Below, piece by piece: positions 15,535 through 25,132 of a stretch of 64,000 nucleotides of DNA (position 1 is the first letter of the stretch; each line of letters starts with the position of its first letter). The DNA is from Varibaculum timonense_A (GTDB lineage Bacteria; Actinomycetota; Actinomycetes; Actinomycetales; Actinomycetaceae). The translations under genes and the position numbers were made by a program. The stretch spans positions 1 to 64,000 of the forward strand of contig NZ_JAQEVU010000001.1 in NCBI RefSeq assembly GCF_027694345.1. Direction: 5' to 3'. The notes below the pieces were generated by a model. The model was not told the DNA's origin. It was given only the letters and a program-made list of their open reading frames with translations, and searched no databases.

Positions 15535-16782
15535 TTAGCTATCTTTTAGCCCCATGGCTTCAAACAACAGATAGATTGGGTGGACAGCGGGCTTGCCGCC
15601 GCCCTTCTCCAACTGCCAGCGACAAGTCTCGGTGTCTGAAACCACCAGGTCAGAGTTAGTGCTCTTAATCTTGTCAAAAGCGGTCTTACCTACTGCCTGT
15701 GCAATATCGTATTTTTCCCGCTTCAAACCGTAAGTGCCGGCAATCCCGCAGCAGGTAGCTCCCGATTCATGGACGGTAAGCCCCGGAATTTTATCCAGTA
15801 ACTGCTTGCCGGGAGTGCCAATCCCCGTGGATTTGAGCTGGCAGGGCGCGTGATAGGTAACCGTAAGATCCATCGGCTCCAAGTTATCCAAATCCAGCTC
15901 GCCGCGGTCATATAGATCCAGCAGGAACTCTGAAATATCCCAGATGCGCCGGGAAACTTGCGTGAGCTCCTCATCTTGGACTCCCAGAATCTCGCGCGCC
16001 TCATGCTTGACCATGCCCACGCAGGAACCGGAAGACCCGATAATTGTCAGGTCATCTCCCGGAACACTCAAATCATGCGCCAGCTTGCGAATCAGCTTCT
16101 TCGCCCCGTCATAAAGACCGTTAGACTGTTGCGCCAATCCGCAACAACCGTGAGGCGGTACCAGTACCTCGTATCCCAGGTGCTCGAGAATCTGCACTGA
16201 ACGAATAGAGGTAGTAGTTTCAAAGAATTCACCTGCACAACCGTGGAAAAACACGATCTTGCCCTTGGTGGGAGCAGGAGCGGTGCGGGTATGCTTCTTG
16301 AACCATTTTTCAAAACTGAACCCGTCGGCTACCGGCATTGGCGCTTCATGGTGAATCCCGAAAGTTTTCTCTACAATCTGACGAATCGGTTTTTGCTTCA
16401 GTGCCCAGTTCGCCAGCGGCGCCACCGGGGTCATCGCCTTGCCCATGAACATGGTGTTGGAGATGAGAATGTCGCGCAGCGGGCGACCATTTTGCTGCTT
16501 CATCGCGGCGCGTGCCACGTTGTTGAGCTCTGCAACCTTCACGCCCTGCGGACAGACCAAGGTGCAAGTACCGCAGCTGGAGCAGTAATCGATGGTGTGG
16601 TCAACCGACATTCCCTTGCGGAAACGTTCCGCCTGCGGCCCTACGTATTTTGGTCCCGGGAAAAGGGGAGTGACCGCTGCTACCGGGCATTGAGTTTCAC
16701 AAATCGTGCATTTGACGCAAGCATCTAAACTGGCGCGCATTAACGGATTAAACTCGGGTTTATTACGTAAATCCTTAGTCAT
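15535..16782 (-). CDS. glpC: Anaerobic glycerol-3-phosphate dehydrogenase subunit C
   Basis: 415 residues from ATG 16782 (GGAGGATACC site, overlapping glpB by 8 nt). Two [4Fe-4S] motifs lie at the N-terminus (CVKCTICETQCPV and CSSCGTCTLVCPQG). Two CCG domains follow (HGCAGEFF... HGCCGLA and HAPCQLKS... CCGIAGTYG), as in heterodisulfide-reductase-like membrane anchors. GlpC links the GlpAB dehydrogenase to the quinone pool. Third gene of glpABC. Confidence 0.93.
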   Translation of the reverse strand: MTKDLRNKPEFNPLMRASLDACVKCTICETQCPVAAVTPLFPGPKYVGPQAERFRKGMSVDHTIDYCSSCGTCTLVCPQGVKVAELNNVARAAMKQQNGRPLRDILISNTMFMGKAMTPVAPLANWALKQKPIRQIVEKTFGIHHEAPMPVADGFSFEKWFKKHTRTAPAPTKGKIVFFHGCAGEFFETTTSIRSVQILEHLGYEVLVPPHGCCGLAQQSNGLYDGAKKLIRKLAHDLSVPGDDLTIIGSSGSCVGMVKHEAREILGVQDEELTQVSRRIWDISEFLLDLYDRGELDLDNLEPMDLTVTYHAPCQLKSTGIGTPGKQLLDKIPGLTVHESGATCCGIAGTYGLKREKYDIAQAVGKTAFDKIKSTNSDLVVSDTETCRWQLEKGGGKPAVHPIYLLFEAMGLKDS

Positions 16783-18022
16783 TGGTATCCTCCAAAATCG
16801 TCTCACAAGCCCTAAAAGCGGAAGCTAAAGCAATGCCGTCACCGGACTTTTCCCGCCAACGAGTGGCTCCCGCGAGCAATCCGCCAGCGGCATAAAGGTT
16901 CTGATATAGCGGATTCCCAGAGGCGTCCAGTACCCGCATCTGCGAATCGACCTCAACCCCTACTTCGAACAGGGGCTGGTCTGGTCCCCAATAGTCCTCG
17001 TGTACCAGCGGTCCGCTCGGGATTGCGAGCGGTAAATTAAAGGCTCGCTCGGTTACGTTCCAGTAAGAATCCACGTGCAACGTACCGGATTCAAAGCCGC
17101 CACCAGCGTAGATGAAGTGCTTAGCTTTAAGGGTGGTCTCTGAACCGGCGGAATCGAAGGTCACGGATTCAACCCGGCCATCACTAACGTTTAACCCCGT
17201 CACTTCACTGCCGATAATGTAGCGTACTCCCAGGTCTCGTACCATTTGGGTGAGAGTCTCATTGATACGCATTCCCGGAATCGAGGGCGGAAGAATCGGG
17301 ATTTCAAATACCTCATGTCCCAGGCGGCGAGAGATGTCCTTCCAGGCGCTATGATTCTTCAAACCCAACACCGCGGGGAAACCAACTACCTCCCCGTCTT
17401 TCAAATAGCGTTTAACCTGGTCACAGAATTTGGCGCGGAAATCTTCGGTGTCGAGGGCGCGCGCGAAGTTCAAACCGGAAGTGTCGGCTTCGCCCGGGCG
17501 TACCGGGATATCTATCCAGATATGGCGAGCCGAAACCTTACCCCCGCCGGGAATCTCTTCCTTTTCCAGATTTTCAGCTACCAATTGGGGATAAAAATCC
17601 TTGAGGCGGCGCAGTCCCACGATTACGTACCTCTTTCCGTCCTCGGGAGCGCCCGCCAGCATTGACGGTTGGGATAGGCAGGTGGGACGCCAAGCACCCA
17701 GACAGGTAGGCAAGAATACGTTCTTATCAGGGCTGCCGGTCAGCAAATCTGCCCCTAGCTGCTCTTTCAGCCAGTTAGCAGAATCGGTTACTGCCTGCGA
17801 GCCCAGTTTCCCGTAAGGGTGGGACTGGGGTAACTTTTCGATCGCCGCGAGAGGATTATCTACCCGCTCTGAACCGTATCCATACAGGTCAATAGTGCCT
17901 TGACCGAGCTGGATGCCCCCAATCCCCTTGGTTATTAAATCAACTTCCCGCCCCGCCTTAAGCAGCCGAAGCGCAGCGCTAAGACCGGAAAGACCAGCCC
18001 CGATTACTACTACGTCTCTCAC
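16775..18022 (-). CDS. glpB: Anaerobic glycerol-3-phosphate dehydrogenase subunit B
   Basis: 415 residues from GTG 18022, overlapping the glpA stop as GTGA. The N-terminal Rossmann motif VVVIGAGLSGLSAALRLLKAG binds FAD. GQGTIDLYGYG and the C-terminal LYAAGGLLAGATRWREKSGDGIALA match the GlpB family. GlpB is the middle flavoprotein subunit of the anaerobic respiratory complex oxidising glycerol-3-P to dihydroxyacetone phosphate. Confidence 0.92.
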   Translation of the reverse strand: MRDVVVIGAGLSGLSAALRLLKAGREVDLITKGIGGIQLGQGTIDLYGYGSERVDNPLAAIEKLPQSHPYGKLGSQAVTDSANWLKEQLGADLLTGSPDKNVFLPTCLGAWRPTCLSQPSMLAGAPEDGKRYVIVGLRRLKDFYPQLVAENLEKEEIPGGGKVSARHIWIDIPVRPGEADTSGLNFARALDTEDFRAKFCDQVKRYLKDGEVVGFPAVLGLKNHSAWKDISRRLGHEVFEIPILPPSIPGMRINETLTQMVRDLGVRYIIGSEVTGLNVSDGRVESVTFDSAGSETTLKAKHFIYAGGGFESGTLHVDSYWNVTERAFNLPLAIPSGPLVHEDYWGPDQPLFEVGVEVDSQMRVLDASGNPLYQNLYAAGGLLAGATRWREKSGDGIALASAFRACETILEDTND

Positions 18023-19665
18023 GCTAGTGCCTCCTTTACGGCTTCACGTTCATGTTTATCGCGTTCTTGCTCGACCGGATTGAGAGCAACCTCGCTCAGT
18101 TGGCCTTTGCCAGGTGCATGCTCCAAGTCGAAAATGCCCTGCATAATCCAGTTATCTAGGGCGGCTTCGCGAGCAGATTCTCCGAAAAGAATCGGTTTAA
18201 TTCCAATCCAACGATTCTTCATAAATAGGGAAATCATGTTGGTTGCCCGCTCAACCGAGGCTGCGCCCTGCTCATTAACGATGCCGGCGCAACGCATGGA
18301 GCAGAATCCGCCTTGGCACGGTCCCATCCCAATGCGCAGTTGCCGGCGCAGGTCATCGAGAGAGGCATTCGGGAATTCCTGAATGGTTTCTTCCACCATT
18401 CGCCGGGATACCAGTTCGCATTCGCAAATAATCTGATCCTTGTTCCAATGCTGTTCTCGCGCCTCTAATCGGTCAGTCAGCCGATGTTGCCGGGAGTTCT
18501 CTTGCCCGGGAACCGCTTCCTGGGCGGTGCGACAAGCACGCTCATCCTTCATAAGGTCGCACATAATGTTTACGGTGCGTTCGGCCATCAAGCGACAGGT
18601 AGTTAGTTTGCCACCCGCCACGGTAAGCATTCCCTTGACTCCATCGCGTTCTTCATGATCCATAACTGACATTCCGCGGGACATATGGCGCGAATCCGTA
18701 GCTGCCACCCGGTTGTCTTTAACCAGTGGGCGAGCCCCTACCCATACGTGCAGAGGACGAGAATGGCGGAATCCCGGCAAGAGGGCGTCCCCGGCATCTA
18801 GCATTTGCTGGACTTCCTGGTCTTTTATTTGTAGGAAGTCTGCGCTGGGTGCTACCTGGTCGGTGGTGCCGATAATCGCCACCTGATGGGCAGGAACAAT
18901 CAAGTCCCCGTCAGAAGGATAGATACAACGGTTAATTACGTGTTGGCAGATGCGGTGATTCATAGCAATCATAATCCCGGCACCCGGAACCACGTTCACA
19001 TCATGGCAACCGGCCAGAGCGGCGATTTCACCTGCCCAGGGGCCGCCACAGTTAATAACAAACTTGCAGTTTATTACTACTTCTTCGCCGCCGTGCTTGT
19101 GGTCTTCGCATTTTACGGCACTGACTGCCCCATTGGTAACTTCAATACCGGTAACCCAGTGGTAGGGGAGGATTTTGGCGCCATATTCTTTAGCGGAGTG
19201 GGCAAATCCCCAAACCATTTTCCAGCCATCAATGGTTCCATCTTCTACCACGAATGCTCTTTTTAACTTGGGGTCAAGGCGAGGTTCTCGTTTCAAGGCT
19301 TCGGCAGGCGAAATCTCGTAGGCGGGAACTTTGGTTTTATTAGCGCATTCTAGGAAAATATCCGCGTGCTCTTCGCTATCTTTCGAGGTAGTAACGAACA
19401 GTCCGCCAGTATCTTCAATTGAATGGGGGACTATGGTGCGTAAAACGGTATTCTCTTGTGCGCATTCAGTAGCAGATTCGGGATCTGACTTTACGTAGCG
19501 TCCTCCGGAATGGAGTAAACCGTGGAACCTGGCGGTAGTGCCCTGGGCTAAATCCACCCTGTCTACCAGTGCAGCTTTGAATCCTCGCATAGCCACGTCG
19601 CGTACAACGGCGCTCCCGGTGGCTCCGCCACCAATCACCACCACATCGACTTCTAGTTTTCTCAC
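18019..19665 (-). CDS. glpA: Anaerobic glycerol-3-phosphate dehydrogenase subunit A
   Basis: 548 residues from GTG 19665, chosen for its GGAGG six bases upstream and because the protein then begins RKLEVDVVVIGGGATGSAV like known GlpA (about 540 residues). The DAO-type FAD domain spans about 5-380. A BFD-like [2Fe-2S] region has Cys pairs in CECELVSRRM and GPCQGGFCSMRC (about 415-460). It is the catalytic subunit and the first gene of glpABC. No glycerol kinase or facilitator gene is nearby, so the substrate may come from lipid turnover or a distant glp locus. Confidence 0.93.
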   Translation of the reverse strand: MRKLEVDVVVIGGGATGSAVVRDVAMRGFKAALVDRVDLAQGTTARFHGLLHSGGRYVKSDPESATECAQENTVLRTIVPHSIEDTGGLFVTTSKDSEEHADIFLECANKTKVPAYEISPAEALKREPRLDPKLKRAFVVEDGTIDGWKMVWGFAHSAKEYGAKILPYHWVTGIEVTNGAVSAVKCEDHKHGGEEVVINCKFVINCGGPWAGEIAALAGCHDVNVVPGAGIMIAMNHRICQHVINRCIYPSDGDLIVPAHQVAIIGTTDQVAPSADFLQIKDQEVQQMLDAGDALLPGFRHSRPLHVWVGARPLVKDNRVAATDSRHMSRGMSVMDHEERDGVKGMLTVAGGKLTTCRLMAERTVNIMCDLMKDERACRTAQEAVPGQENSRQHRLTDRLEAREQHWNKDQIICECELVSRRMVEETIQEFPNASLDDLRRQLRIGMGPCQGGFCSMRCAGIVNEQGAASVERATNMISLFMKNRWIGIKPILFGESAREAALDNWIMQGIFDLEHAPGKGQLSEVALNPVEQERDKHEREAVKEALA

Positions 19666-19928
19666 CCTATGCCTCCAGAAATGATCGTGGCTTCGCTGCC
19701 ACGCTTCAAATGATTGCCTCAGATTTCTTCCTGCGACTTTTTCAGCGTATATCGCGAGCATTTTTCTTTCCCGGATAGTGCTCAGTTTGCACATATTCAC
19801 GCGCGCGCTTCGGGCAGGTACACGTCCTCTCAAAAACCTGTACCTTAGTTTTCAAGTTTTCCAGGGGGTTAGGAAGTGAGAATGCGACAGAATCCAAACA
19901 GCTAACCGCCCTGCGTTAAACTAAAACC

Positions 19929-20528
19929 ATGCTTTTATCTGACCGCGATATCTCCCGGCTATGCGCATCCGGGAAAGTCGAAATTGATCCTTATGATTCG
20001 GCAATGATTCAGCCAGCCTCTATTGATGTGCGCCTGGATCGCTATTTCCGTCTATTTGATAACCACAAATACTCGGTAATCGACCCGGCTCTGCCCCAAG
20101 ACGACCTCACCCACCTGGTGGATGTGGGTGGTGATGACCCATTCGTGCTCCACCCGGGAGAATTTGTACTCGGCTCTACTCTTGAACGGGTTCATTTACC
20201 AGATGATGTGGCCGCCCGCCTAGAGGGCAAATCATCCCTAGGACGCCTGGGGTTGCTGACCCATTCCACTGCCGGATTTATCGACCCTGGCTTTAACGGT
20301 CACGTCACCTTGGAGCTATCGAACACTGCCACGATGCCGATTTTGCTTTACCCAGGGATGAAAATCGGTCAGCTCTGTTTCTTCCAACTATCCTCACCTG
20401 CAGAAATACCCTACGGGTCAGCTGAACGTGGTTCTCGCTACCAGGGGCAGCGCGGACCGACTGCCTCTCGCTCCTACCTGCGATTTGACCGTACCCAAGT
20501 GCCGGAGATGGAAAACGGCAGTGAGTGA
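19929..20528 (+). CDS. dcd: dCTP deaminase
   Basis: 199 residues. Motifs include MLLSDRDISRLC, MIQPASIDVRLD, the catalytic region LEGKSSLGRLGLLTHSTAGFIDPGF (with Arg and Glu), ITLELSNT-like VTLELSNTATMPI and MKIGQLCFFQL. Actinobacterial homologues of this type are often bifunctional, converting dCTP directly to dUMP; the sequence does not prove which. Divergent from glpA across about 260 bp. The next gene starts inside its last codons. Confidence 0.93.
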   Translation: MLLSDRDISRLCASGKVEIDPYDSAMIQPASIDVRLDRYFRLFDNHKYSVIDPALPQDDLTHLVDVGGDDPFVLHPGEFVLGSTLERVHLPDDVAARLEGKSSLGRLGLLTHSTAGFIDPGFNGHVTLELSNTATMPILLYPGMKIGQLCFFQLSSPAEIPYGSAERGSRYQGQRGPTASRSYLRFDRTQVPEMENGSE

Positions 20529-21672
20529 TAATCCCCTTACCGATACCTCTACCTTTGCGCGGGTTGAGACCGGTAAAATCCCTGCGCTACGGGTAACCAA
20601 GCAAGGGGTTAAGTCACAAAACCAAGTGGCAGCGATTAACCCAGGTGCATCGTTGATGCTCAGCCAGGGAGCGCTTCCGACAACTGAATTTACCGAGGTG
20701 GGGTGCAGCCAGCTGGTAGTTTTTCCCGCTGGGGTTGGCGGTGAAGAAGTCGAAGCACTCGCGGTTTCTCTTTGGGAGGACGCAGCTTGGATTGCTCCCG
20801 GCAGGTTGCGTCTTAGCGGGCAGGCACAGCTGTGTGGTCCTTTCAGTTTGAATCAGGAAAATCGCAAAATTTTGCAGCTACCCTCCGGCTGTGGAATCGC
20901 GTTTCGTCTTGACTGTCCGCGCCAACGGGCAGGCGCTCTTGCCCCCGAGTTACAGGGAGCTGATTCCCTGACCGATGCTTTCGCTGCCAGTGAGCCGATT
21001 GGTTTGGAATATGAAGTACTCAGTGGTCTATTGGCAATTTGCCGCCGCCTCGGGGGAAGTTTGCGGATTGGGCCGGGTAATCGGGCGAAAGATTCTTCAG
21101 CCGAGCTACTTTCACCAGACCCGGATTCGGCGGTAAATCTAACGGTCTATTCGCCCTATTGGATAGAGATTGAACAGTTAAAGTCGCTGTTAAATCCAGT
21201 GTTGGGGGAGCTTAGCTTGGACGGGGAGCAGCTCAAAGAACCTACTCGCCGTGTCGAGCGAGCGAATCGGGAAGCTGAAGAACTGGTTAAAGCCCAACTG
21301 GGTGAGAAAGAACTCCAGCGGATAGCGGCAGAAGCAGCAGCTTTCGATAAGGAAGTTGGTTTTGATTTAAGAAACAGCGAAGCCTATGCCCTCTATGGTT
21401 CTGTGGGGAAGGGCGCAGATTTTTGCGTTGGTGTTCAAACCAGCCTGCAGCTACCCTCATCTTTGCGTTTCCATCCGCACCAGGGGCAGCCTTTTGCTAG
21501 CTACCAGCTACAATGGCTTAGTGAACCTATGGGGCGTAGACGTCTGAGCCGCATAGAACGGGTAGCGCGTCTAAAGGTAATTAATGCTTTTGAGGACGCG
21601 GCTCGCCTACTAGCACGCATTAGTGACGGTAGCGTAGTCGATGACGACTCATTCTTAATCACCTGGACTTAG
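20521..21672 (+). CDS. Uncharacterised protein translationally coupled to dcd
   Basis: 383 residues from GTG 20521, which overlaps the last codons of dcd; GGAGATGG lies upstream. I recognise no known domain. The first half is rich in beta-like segments (NPGASLMLSQG, AVSLWEDAAWIAPGRLRLSGQA); the middle has a Glu/Ala-rich helix (VERANREAEELVKAQLGEKE). There is no signal peptide and no membrane segment. Tight coupling to dcd hints at a nucleotide-related or co-expressed housekeeping role, but this is guilt by association. Confidence 0.65.
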   Translation: MSDNPLTDTSTFARVETGKIPALRVTKQGVKSQNQVAAINPGASLMLSQGALPTTEFTEVGCSQLVVFPAGVGGEEVEALAVSLWEDAAWIAPGRLRLSGQAQLCGPFSLNQENRKILQLPSGCGIAFRLDCPRQRAGALAPELQGADSLTDAFAASEPIGLEYEVLSGLLAICRRLGGSLRIGPGNRAKDSSAELLSPDPDSAVNLTVYSPYWIEIEQLKSLLNPVLGELSLDGEQLKEPTRRVERANREAEELVKAQLGEKELQRIAAEAAAFDKEVGFDLRNSEAYALYGSVGKGADFCVGVQTSLQLPSSLRFHPHQGQPFASYQLQWLSEPMGRRRLSRIERVARLKVINAFEDAARLLARISDGSVVDDDSFLITWT

Positions 21673-21813
21673 AAACTTCTGCCTCATGGGGACTAGCGCC
21701 GACGTTTAAAGATAGCTTCCGGCATCATCCGGTGTCCAAGTAGCTGACAAACTAGCGAAATAATGCCTGATAGGACTAGACTTTAGCGGTAATTGTGCTA
21801 GCTGAGGTGTTAA

Positions 21814-23532
21814 ATGTTTTCGAAAAATAAGGCAGCTTCCCCCGGTAACTCTTCAGAGGTTCTACAAGTACTGTCAGGCCTTTTAATGGTGCTGTTTGTG
21901 GCAGTAATGTCAGTAACTATCATCGGGACTGCATTGCCGACTATGATGGCGGCGCTGCATGGCACCGAATCTCAATACACCTGGATAGTAACGGCCATGA
22001 TGCTGGCCTCTACGGTGGCAACCCCGGTTTCGGGAAAACTGGCAGATATGTATGACTCGAAGAAACTCTTGATGGGGGCAATCGGGCTGTTTACTTTAGG
22101 GTCTTTGCTTTCAGGGGCGGTTACCGAGGCTTGGCAACTGATTTTCACCCGCATTGTGCAGGGGATAGGCATGGGGGCGATTATGTCGCTCACCCAAGTG
22201 GTTATGGCGCTGATTATTCCCCCGCGCGAACGCGGACGCTATAACGGTTATTTTGGGGCAGTCATGGCCATCTCCAATATCTCTGGTCCGTTGGTTGGAG
22301 GTTTTATTGTGGCTACCCCTTGGTTAGGGTGGCGTTGGTGTTTATGGGTTTCGGTTCCGTTTTCCCTGGCTGCCATGGCGGTGCTTTGGCGTTTCTTGAA
22401 AGTTCCGGCTGCGCAAATCTCGAAACCACGTATCGATTTTGTGGGGACTGGTCTGATAACTGCTGCCGTATCGACCTGTCTGATTTGGCTCTCGTTAGCT
22501 GGTAAATTCTTTGAATTCAATTCTTGGCAAACCGGGGTGATGCTCGCCCTATCGGGGCTGTTTGTGGTGTTGTTTGTGTTTTGGGAGCTGCATTTTCCAG
22601 AACCGGTGATACCGATGTGGATGTTTACCAAGCGCACTACTTTGCTGGCAATTCTGGGGTCAATCTCGGTGGGAACTGCGCTTAATGCCCCGCCGCTGTT
22701 CTTCACCCAGTTCTTCCAAATTGCTAAAGGTATGAATCCCGCGCTCGCGGGGATGGCACTGCTTCCGGGTATGGTCGGTACCTTTATCGCCTCCACTTTA
22801 ATCGGGTTATTGGTTTCGCGAATAGGGCGCTGGAAACGGTTTGTGGTCGGTGGTTTCGCAGTGATGTGTGTGGGGATTTTCTTTATCACCCTGATTGATA
22901 AAAACACCCCCTACTGGTTTATCGCCCTAGGTATGTTCCTGCTGGGAGCTGGGCAAGGTGCCAGTATGCAAAACCTGGTGTTAGCGGTACAAAATGGAGT
23001 GAAACTGCGCGATATGGGGGCGGCTACCTCTACGGTTACTTTCTGTCGTTCTATGGGGGGTGCAATCGGGATACAAATTTGCGGTTTTGTGTTCACTTGG
23101 GAGATTGCGCGTGCGGTCAGCTCTGCGATGGCGAAACTAGGGGATAAAGGTGCCGCAATGGCAGACCTATCTACCCTGGAACTGGATAAACTGCCAGCTG
23201 CGCAACAACAGGTTGTCCGCGATGCCTATGCGGGCGCTCTCGGGGATATTTTTGTTCCTTTACTGCTGCTGTCCCTGATAGGTTTGGTTTGCGTATCCTT
23301 GATGAAAGGGAGCGAGCTGATTTCTGAATACGCCGAGAATCCCCAAAGTCACCAGGCAAGCGAGAAAGAACGCGAGTTAGTGCGCCGCGCCCTCGAAAAA
23401 GATAAAGTTAGTCACGAGCTGTCTAGATGGGTACGCAATAAGGTTCGTAAGGCTGCTAAAAACGCTAGTCCTGATTCAGATTCGGCCGCTAGGAAAACTC
23501 AAGGCGAGGGCGAGGCGGATTTTCAAGCGTAA
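21814..23532 (+). CDS. MFS exporter, DHA2 (EmrB/QacA) family
   Basis: 572 residues with about 14 membrane helices. Motif A-like GKLADMYDSKKLLMGAIGLF and motif C-like segment (SNISGPLVGGFIVATP) are typical of drug/H+ antiporters of the DHA2 family. The C-terminal cytoplasmic tail (about 495-572) is long and charged. The substrate cannot be told; homologues export drugs or dyes. Stands as a single gene with DUF4235 close behind. Confidence 0.87.
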   Translation: MFSKNKAASPGNSSEVLQVLSGLLMVLFVAVMSVTIIGTALPTMMAALHGTESQYTWIVTAMMLASTVATPVSGKLADMYDSKKLLMGAIGLFTLGSLLSGAVTEAWQLIFTRIVQGIGMGAIMSLTQVVMALIIPPRERGRYNGYFGAVMAISNISGPLVGGFIVATPWLGWRWCLWVSVPFSLAAMAVLWRFLKVPAAQISKPRIDFVGTGLITAAVSTCLIWLSLAGKFFEFNSWQTGVMLALSGLFVVLFVFWELHFPEPVIPMWMFTKRTTLLAILGSISVGTALNAPPLFFTQFFQIAKGMNPALAGMALLPGMVGTFIASTLIGLLVSRIGRWKRFVVGGFAVMCVGIFFITLIDKNTPYWFIALGMFLLGAGQGASMQNLVLAVQNGVKLRDMGAATSTVTFCRSMGGAIGIQICGFVFTWEIARAVSSAMAKLGDKGAAMADLSTLELDKLPAAQQQVVRDAYAGALGDIFVPLLLLSLIGLVCVSLMKGSELISEYAENPQSHQASEKERELVRRALEKDKVSHELSRWVRNKVRKAAKNASPDSDSAARKTQGEGEADFQA

Positions 23533-23583
23533 GAGCCTCATGGGGTAAGTTTATAGATAGTGAACTTCCAGGAAAGGTAAATA

Positions 23584-23853
23584 ATGGATATTGGGTGGAA
23601 AGCAGCAAGCGCCGTGAGCCTGGCAGGAGCCGGACTGGTCGCTAACCTGGTTATTAATTCTGCATGGAAACTGGTTACCGGACATAAGCCACCCCAGGAC
23701 GGTGAAGAGGCTGCTCAAGCCTCTGTGCTGGAAGTCGTTATTTTTGCTGCTATCTCGGGGGTAGCGGTTACCTTGATTCAACGTGCGGCTATGCGGCGGG
23801 CAAACAGCTGGTACGGAGGACGCGATAAAGATCCTTTAGAACTCGGCAATTAG
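23584..23853 (+). CDS. DUF4235 small membrane protein
   Basis: 89 residues. The start (MDIGWKAASAVSLAGAGLVANLV) and the conserved NSAWKLVTGHKPP followed by a second helix (LEVVIFAAISGVAVTLIQRAAMRRAN) match the DUF4235 family common in actinobacteria. Two membrane helices (about 8-27, 47-66). AGGAAAGG upstream. Function unknown. 51 bp after the MFS gene, possibly co-transcribed. Confidence 0.8.
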   Translation: MDIGWKAASAVSLAGAGLVANLVINSAWKLVTGHKPPQDGEEAAQASVLEVVIFAAISGVAVTLIQRAAMRRANSWYGGRDKDPLELGN

Positions 23854-23937
23854 GGTTTAACCAACTGGGACGAAAGCCAGTAATACTCACCTTTTAAGGG
23901 GAAAACCCTACTGGTGATAGGCTTCTACCTGACAGTA

Positions 23938-24022
23938 ACGACAGGGGAGCCGAAAGGCTGAGAGTGTCCAGGTGGACAGACCCTCGCACCTGAACCAGGT
24001 AATGCTGGCGCAGGGAGTCGAG
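23938..24022 (+). promoter_or_regulatory. TPP (thiamine pyrophosphate) riboswitch aptamer
   Basis: The hallmark segments are present in order: AGGGGAGCCGAAAGGCTGAGAG (positions about 23942-23963), then ACCCTCGCACCTGA, then CCAGGTAATGCTGGCG and CAGGGAG. These give the P1-P5 architecture of THI-box RNAs. It lies directly upstream of thiB, confirming that the transporter is for thiamine or a derivative. Confidence 0.96.
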
Positions 24023-24045
24023 TCTCTTACTTGCATAGGCAAGTC

Positions 24046-24066
24046 CCCTCCTATTTGAATGGAGGG
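24046..24066 (+). promoter_or_regulatory. Shine-Dalgarno-sequestering hairpin of the TPP riboswitch
   Basis: CCCTCC (24046-24051) pairs with GGAGGG (24061-24066), which is the thiB ribosome-binding site, across a 9-nt loop. A preceding CTTGC/GCAAG hairpin (about 24030-24044) could be the alternative structure. This points to translational control: ligand binding frees the anti-SD to close the site. Confidence 0.75.
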
Positions 24067-24072
24067 AGAACC

Positions 24073-25128
24073 ATGCGCAAACTAGCGCAATTTGCATCAG
24101 TACTGGCAGCCGGGGCACTAGCTCTGGGATTAAGTGGCTGCGGGAGTGAAAAAAACTCTAGCGAAGCTAAAAGTGATAGCGGCACTGTAACTATTGTTAC
24201 CAATGGTAGCTGGACGCTGGGTAAAGAGGCATTAGCCAAAGCAAAAGCGGCAACCGGGCAAGACATTAAACTATTAAATGGCGAGGAGTCCGGAACGCTT
24301 GATTCCAAACTGATTCTGCGGAAAGATTCACCGCTCGGGGATATGGCGGTTGGTTTAACTGCCAATAACATTGTGAAAGTTGCGAAAGCAGGGGTAGTAG
24401 CACCCAATAAGGTGAAAGTTCCCGCTTCAGCAGAAAAATACCTGGTTAAACAGGCTGATGGAGCGCTTCCACTAGACCGCTCCGATGTGTGCGCCAACTA
24501 CGATATTGACTATTTCAAGACCCACAACTTAAAAATTCCCCAAAACTATGATGACCTGCTAAAACCTGAATATAAGGGATTGACGGTGGTAGAAAATCCC
24601 GCCAAATCTGACACCGGGTTGGGGATGCTGCTGGCAACCGTACAACAAAAAGGAGCCGATGGGTTCCTGCAATACTGGAAGAACCTGGTAGCTAATGGAG
24701 CTAAAGCCGTAAACACCTGGGACGAAGCCTATAACCAAGAATTCACCCAGGGGGAGGGCAAAGGTAAATACCCAATTGTCATGTCCTATTCTTCCTCTCC
24801 CTACTGGTCCGTATCTGAGGACGGTAAATCTGCTCCGACTGCCAATATCGAGGGAACCTGTTACCCGGCAGTCGAATACGGGGCAGTGCTAAAAGGAGCG
24901 AAGAACGCTTCGGGAGCTGAAAAAGTATTGACCTGGCTATATAGTCAGGAAGGTCAGAATGCTATTATGACCGAAAATATCACCTATCCCATTGATGAAC
25001 AGGTAAAACTAGATCCGAAGCTAGAAAAGTTCGCGCCTCGTCCCCACAATGAACAGCAATTGGATGTGCTGGAAGTGGAACGTAACCGTGCTGAATGGAT
25101 TCGCCAGGTACAGGCGGTTCTAGGATAG
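24073..25128 (+). CDS. thiB: Thiamine ABC transporter substrate-binding lipoprotein
   Basis: 351 residues from ATG 24073 (GGAGGGAG site). A lipoprotein signal ends LSGC (about residue 24). The mature part is a periplasmic-binding fold of the ThiB/Fbp family (TIVTNGSWTLGKEALAKAKA, PLDRSDVCANYDIDYF, TYPIDEQ near the end). The upstream TPP riboswitch supports thiamine. First gene of thiBPQ; the 4-nt gap to thiP implies one transcript. Confidence 0.9.
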   Translation: MRKLAQFASVLAAGALALGLSGCGSEKNSSEAKSDSGTVTIVTNGSWTLGKEALAKAKAATGQDIKLLNGEESGTLDSKLILRKDSPLGDMAVGLTANNIVKVAKAGVVAPNKVKVPASAEKYLVKQADGALPLDRSDVCANYDIDYFKTHNLKIPQNYDDLLKPEYKGLTVVENPAKSDTGLGMLLATVQQKGADGFLQYWKNLVANGAKAVNTWDEAYNQEFTQGEGKGKYPIVMSYSSSPYWSVSEDGKSAPTANIEGTCYPAVEYGAVLKGAKNASGAEKVLTWLYSQEGQNAIMTENITYPIDEQVKLDPKLEKFAPRPHNEQQLDVLEVERNRAEWIRQVQAVLG

Positions 25129-25132
25129 CGGA

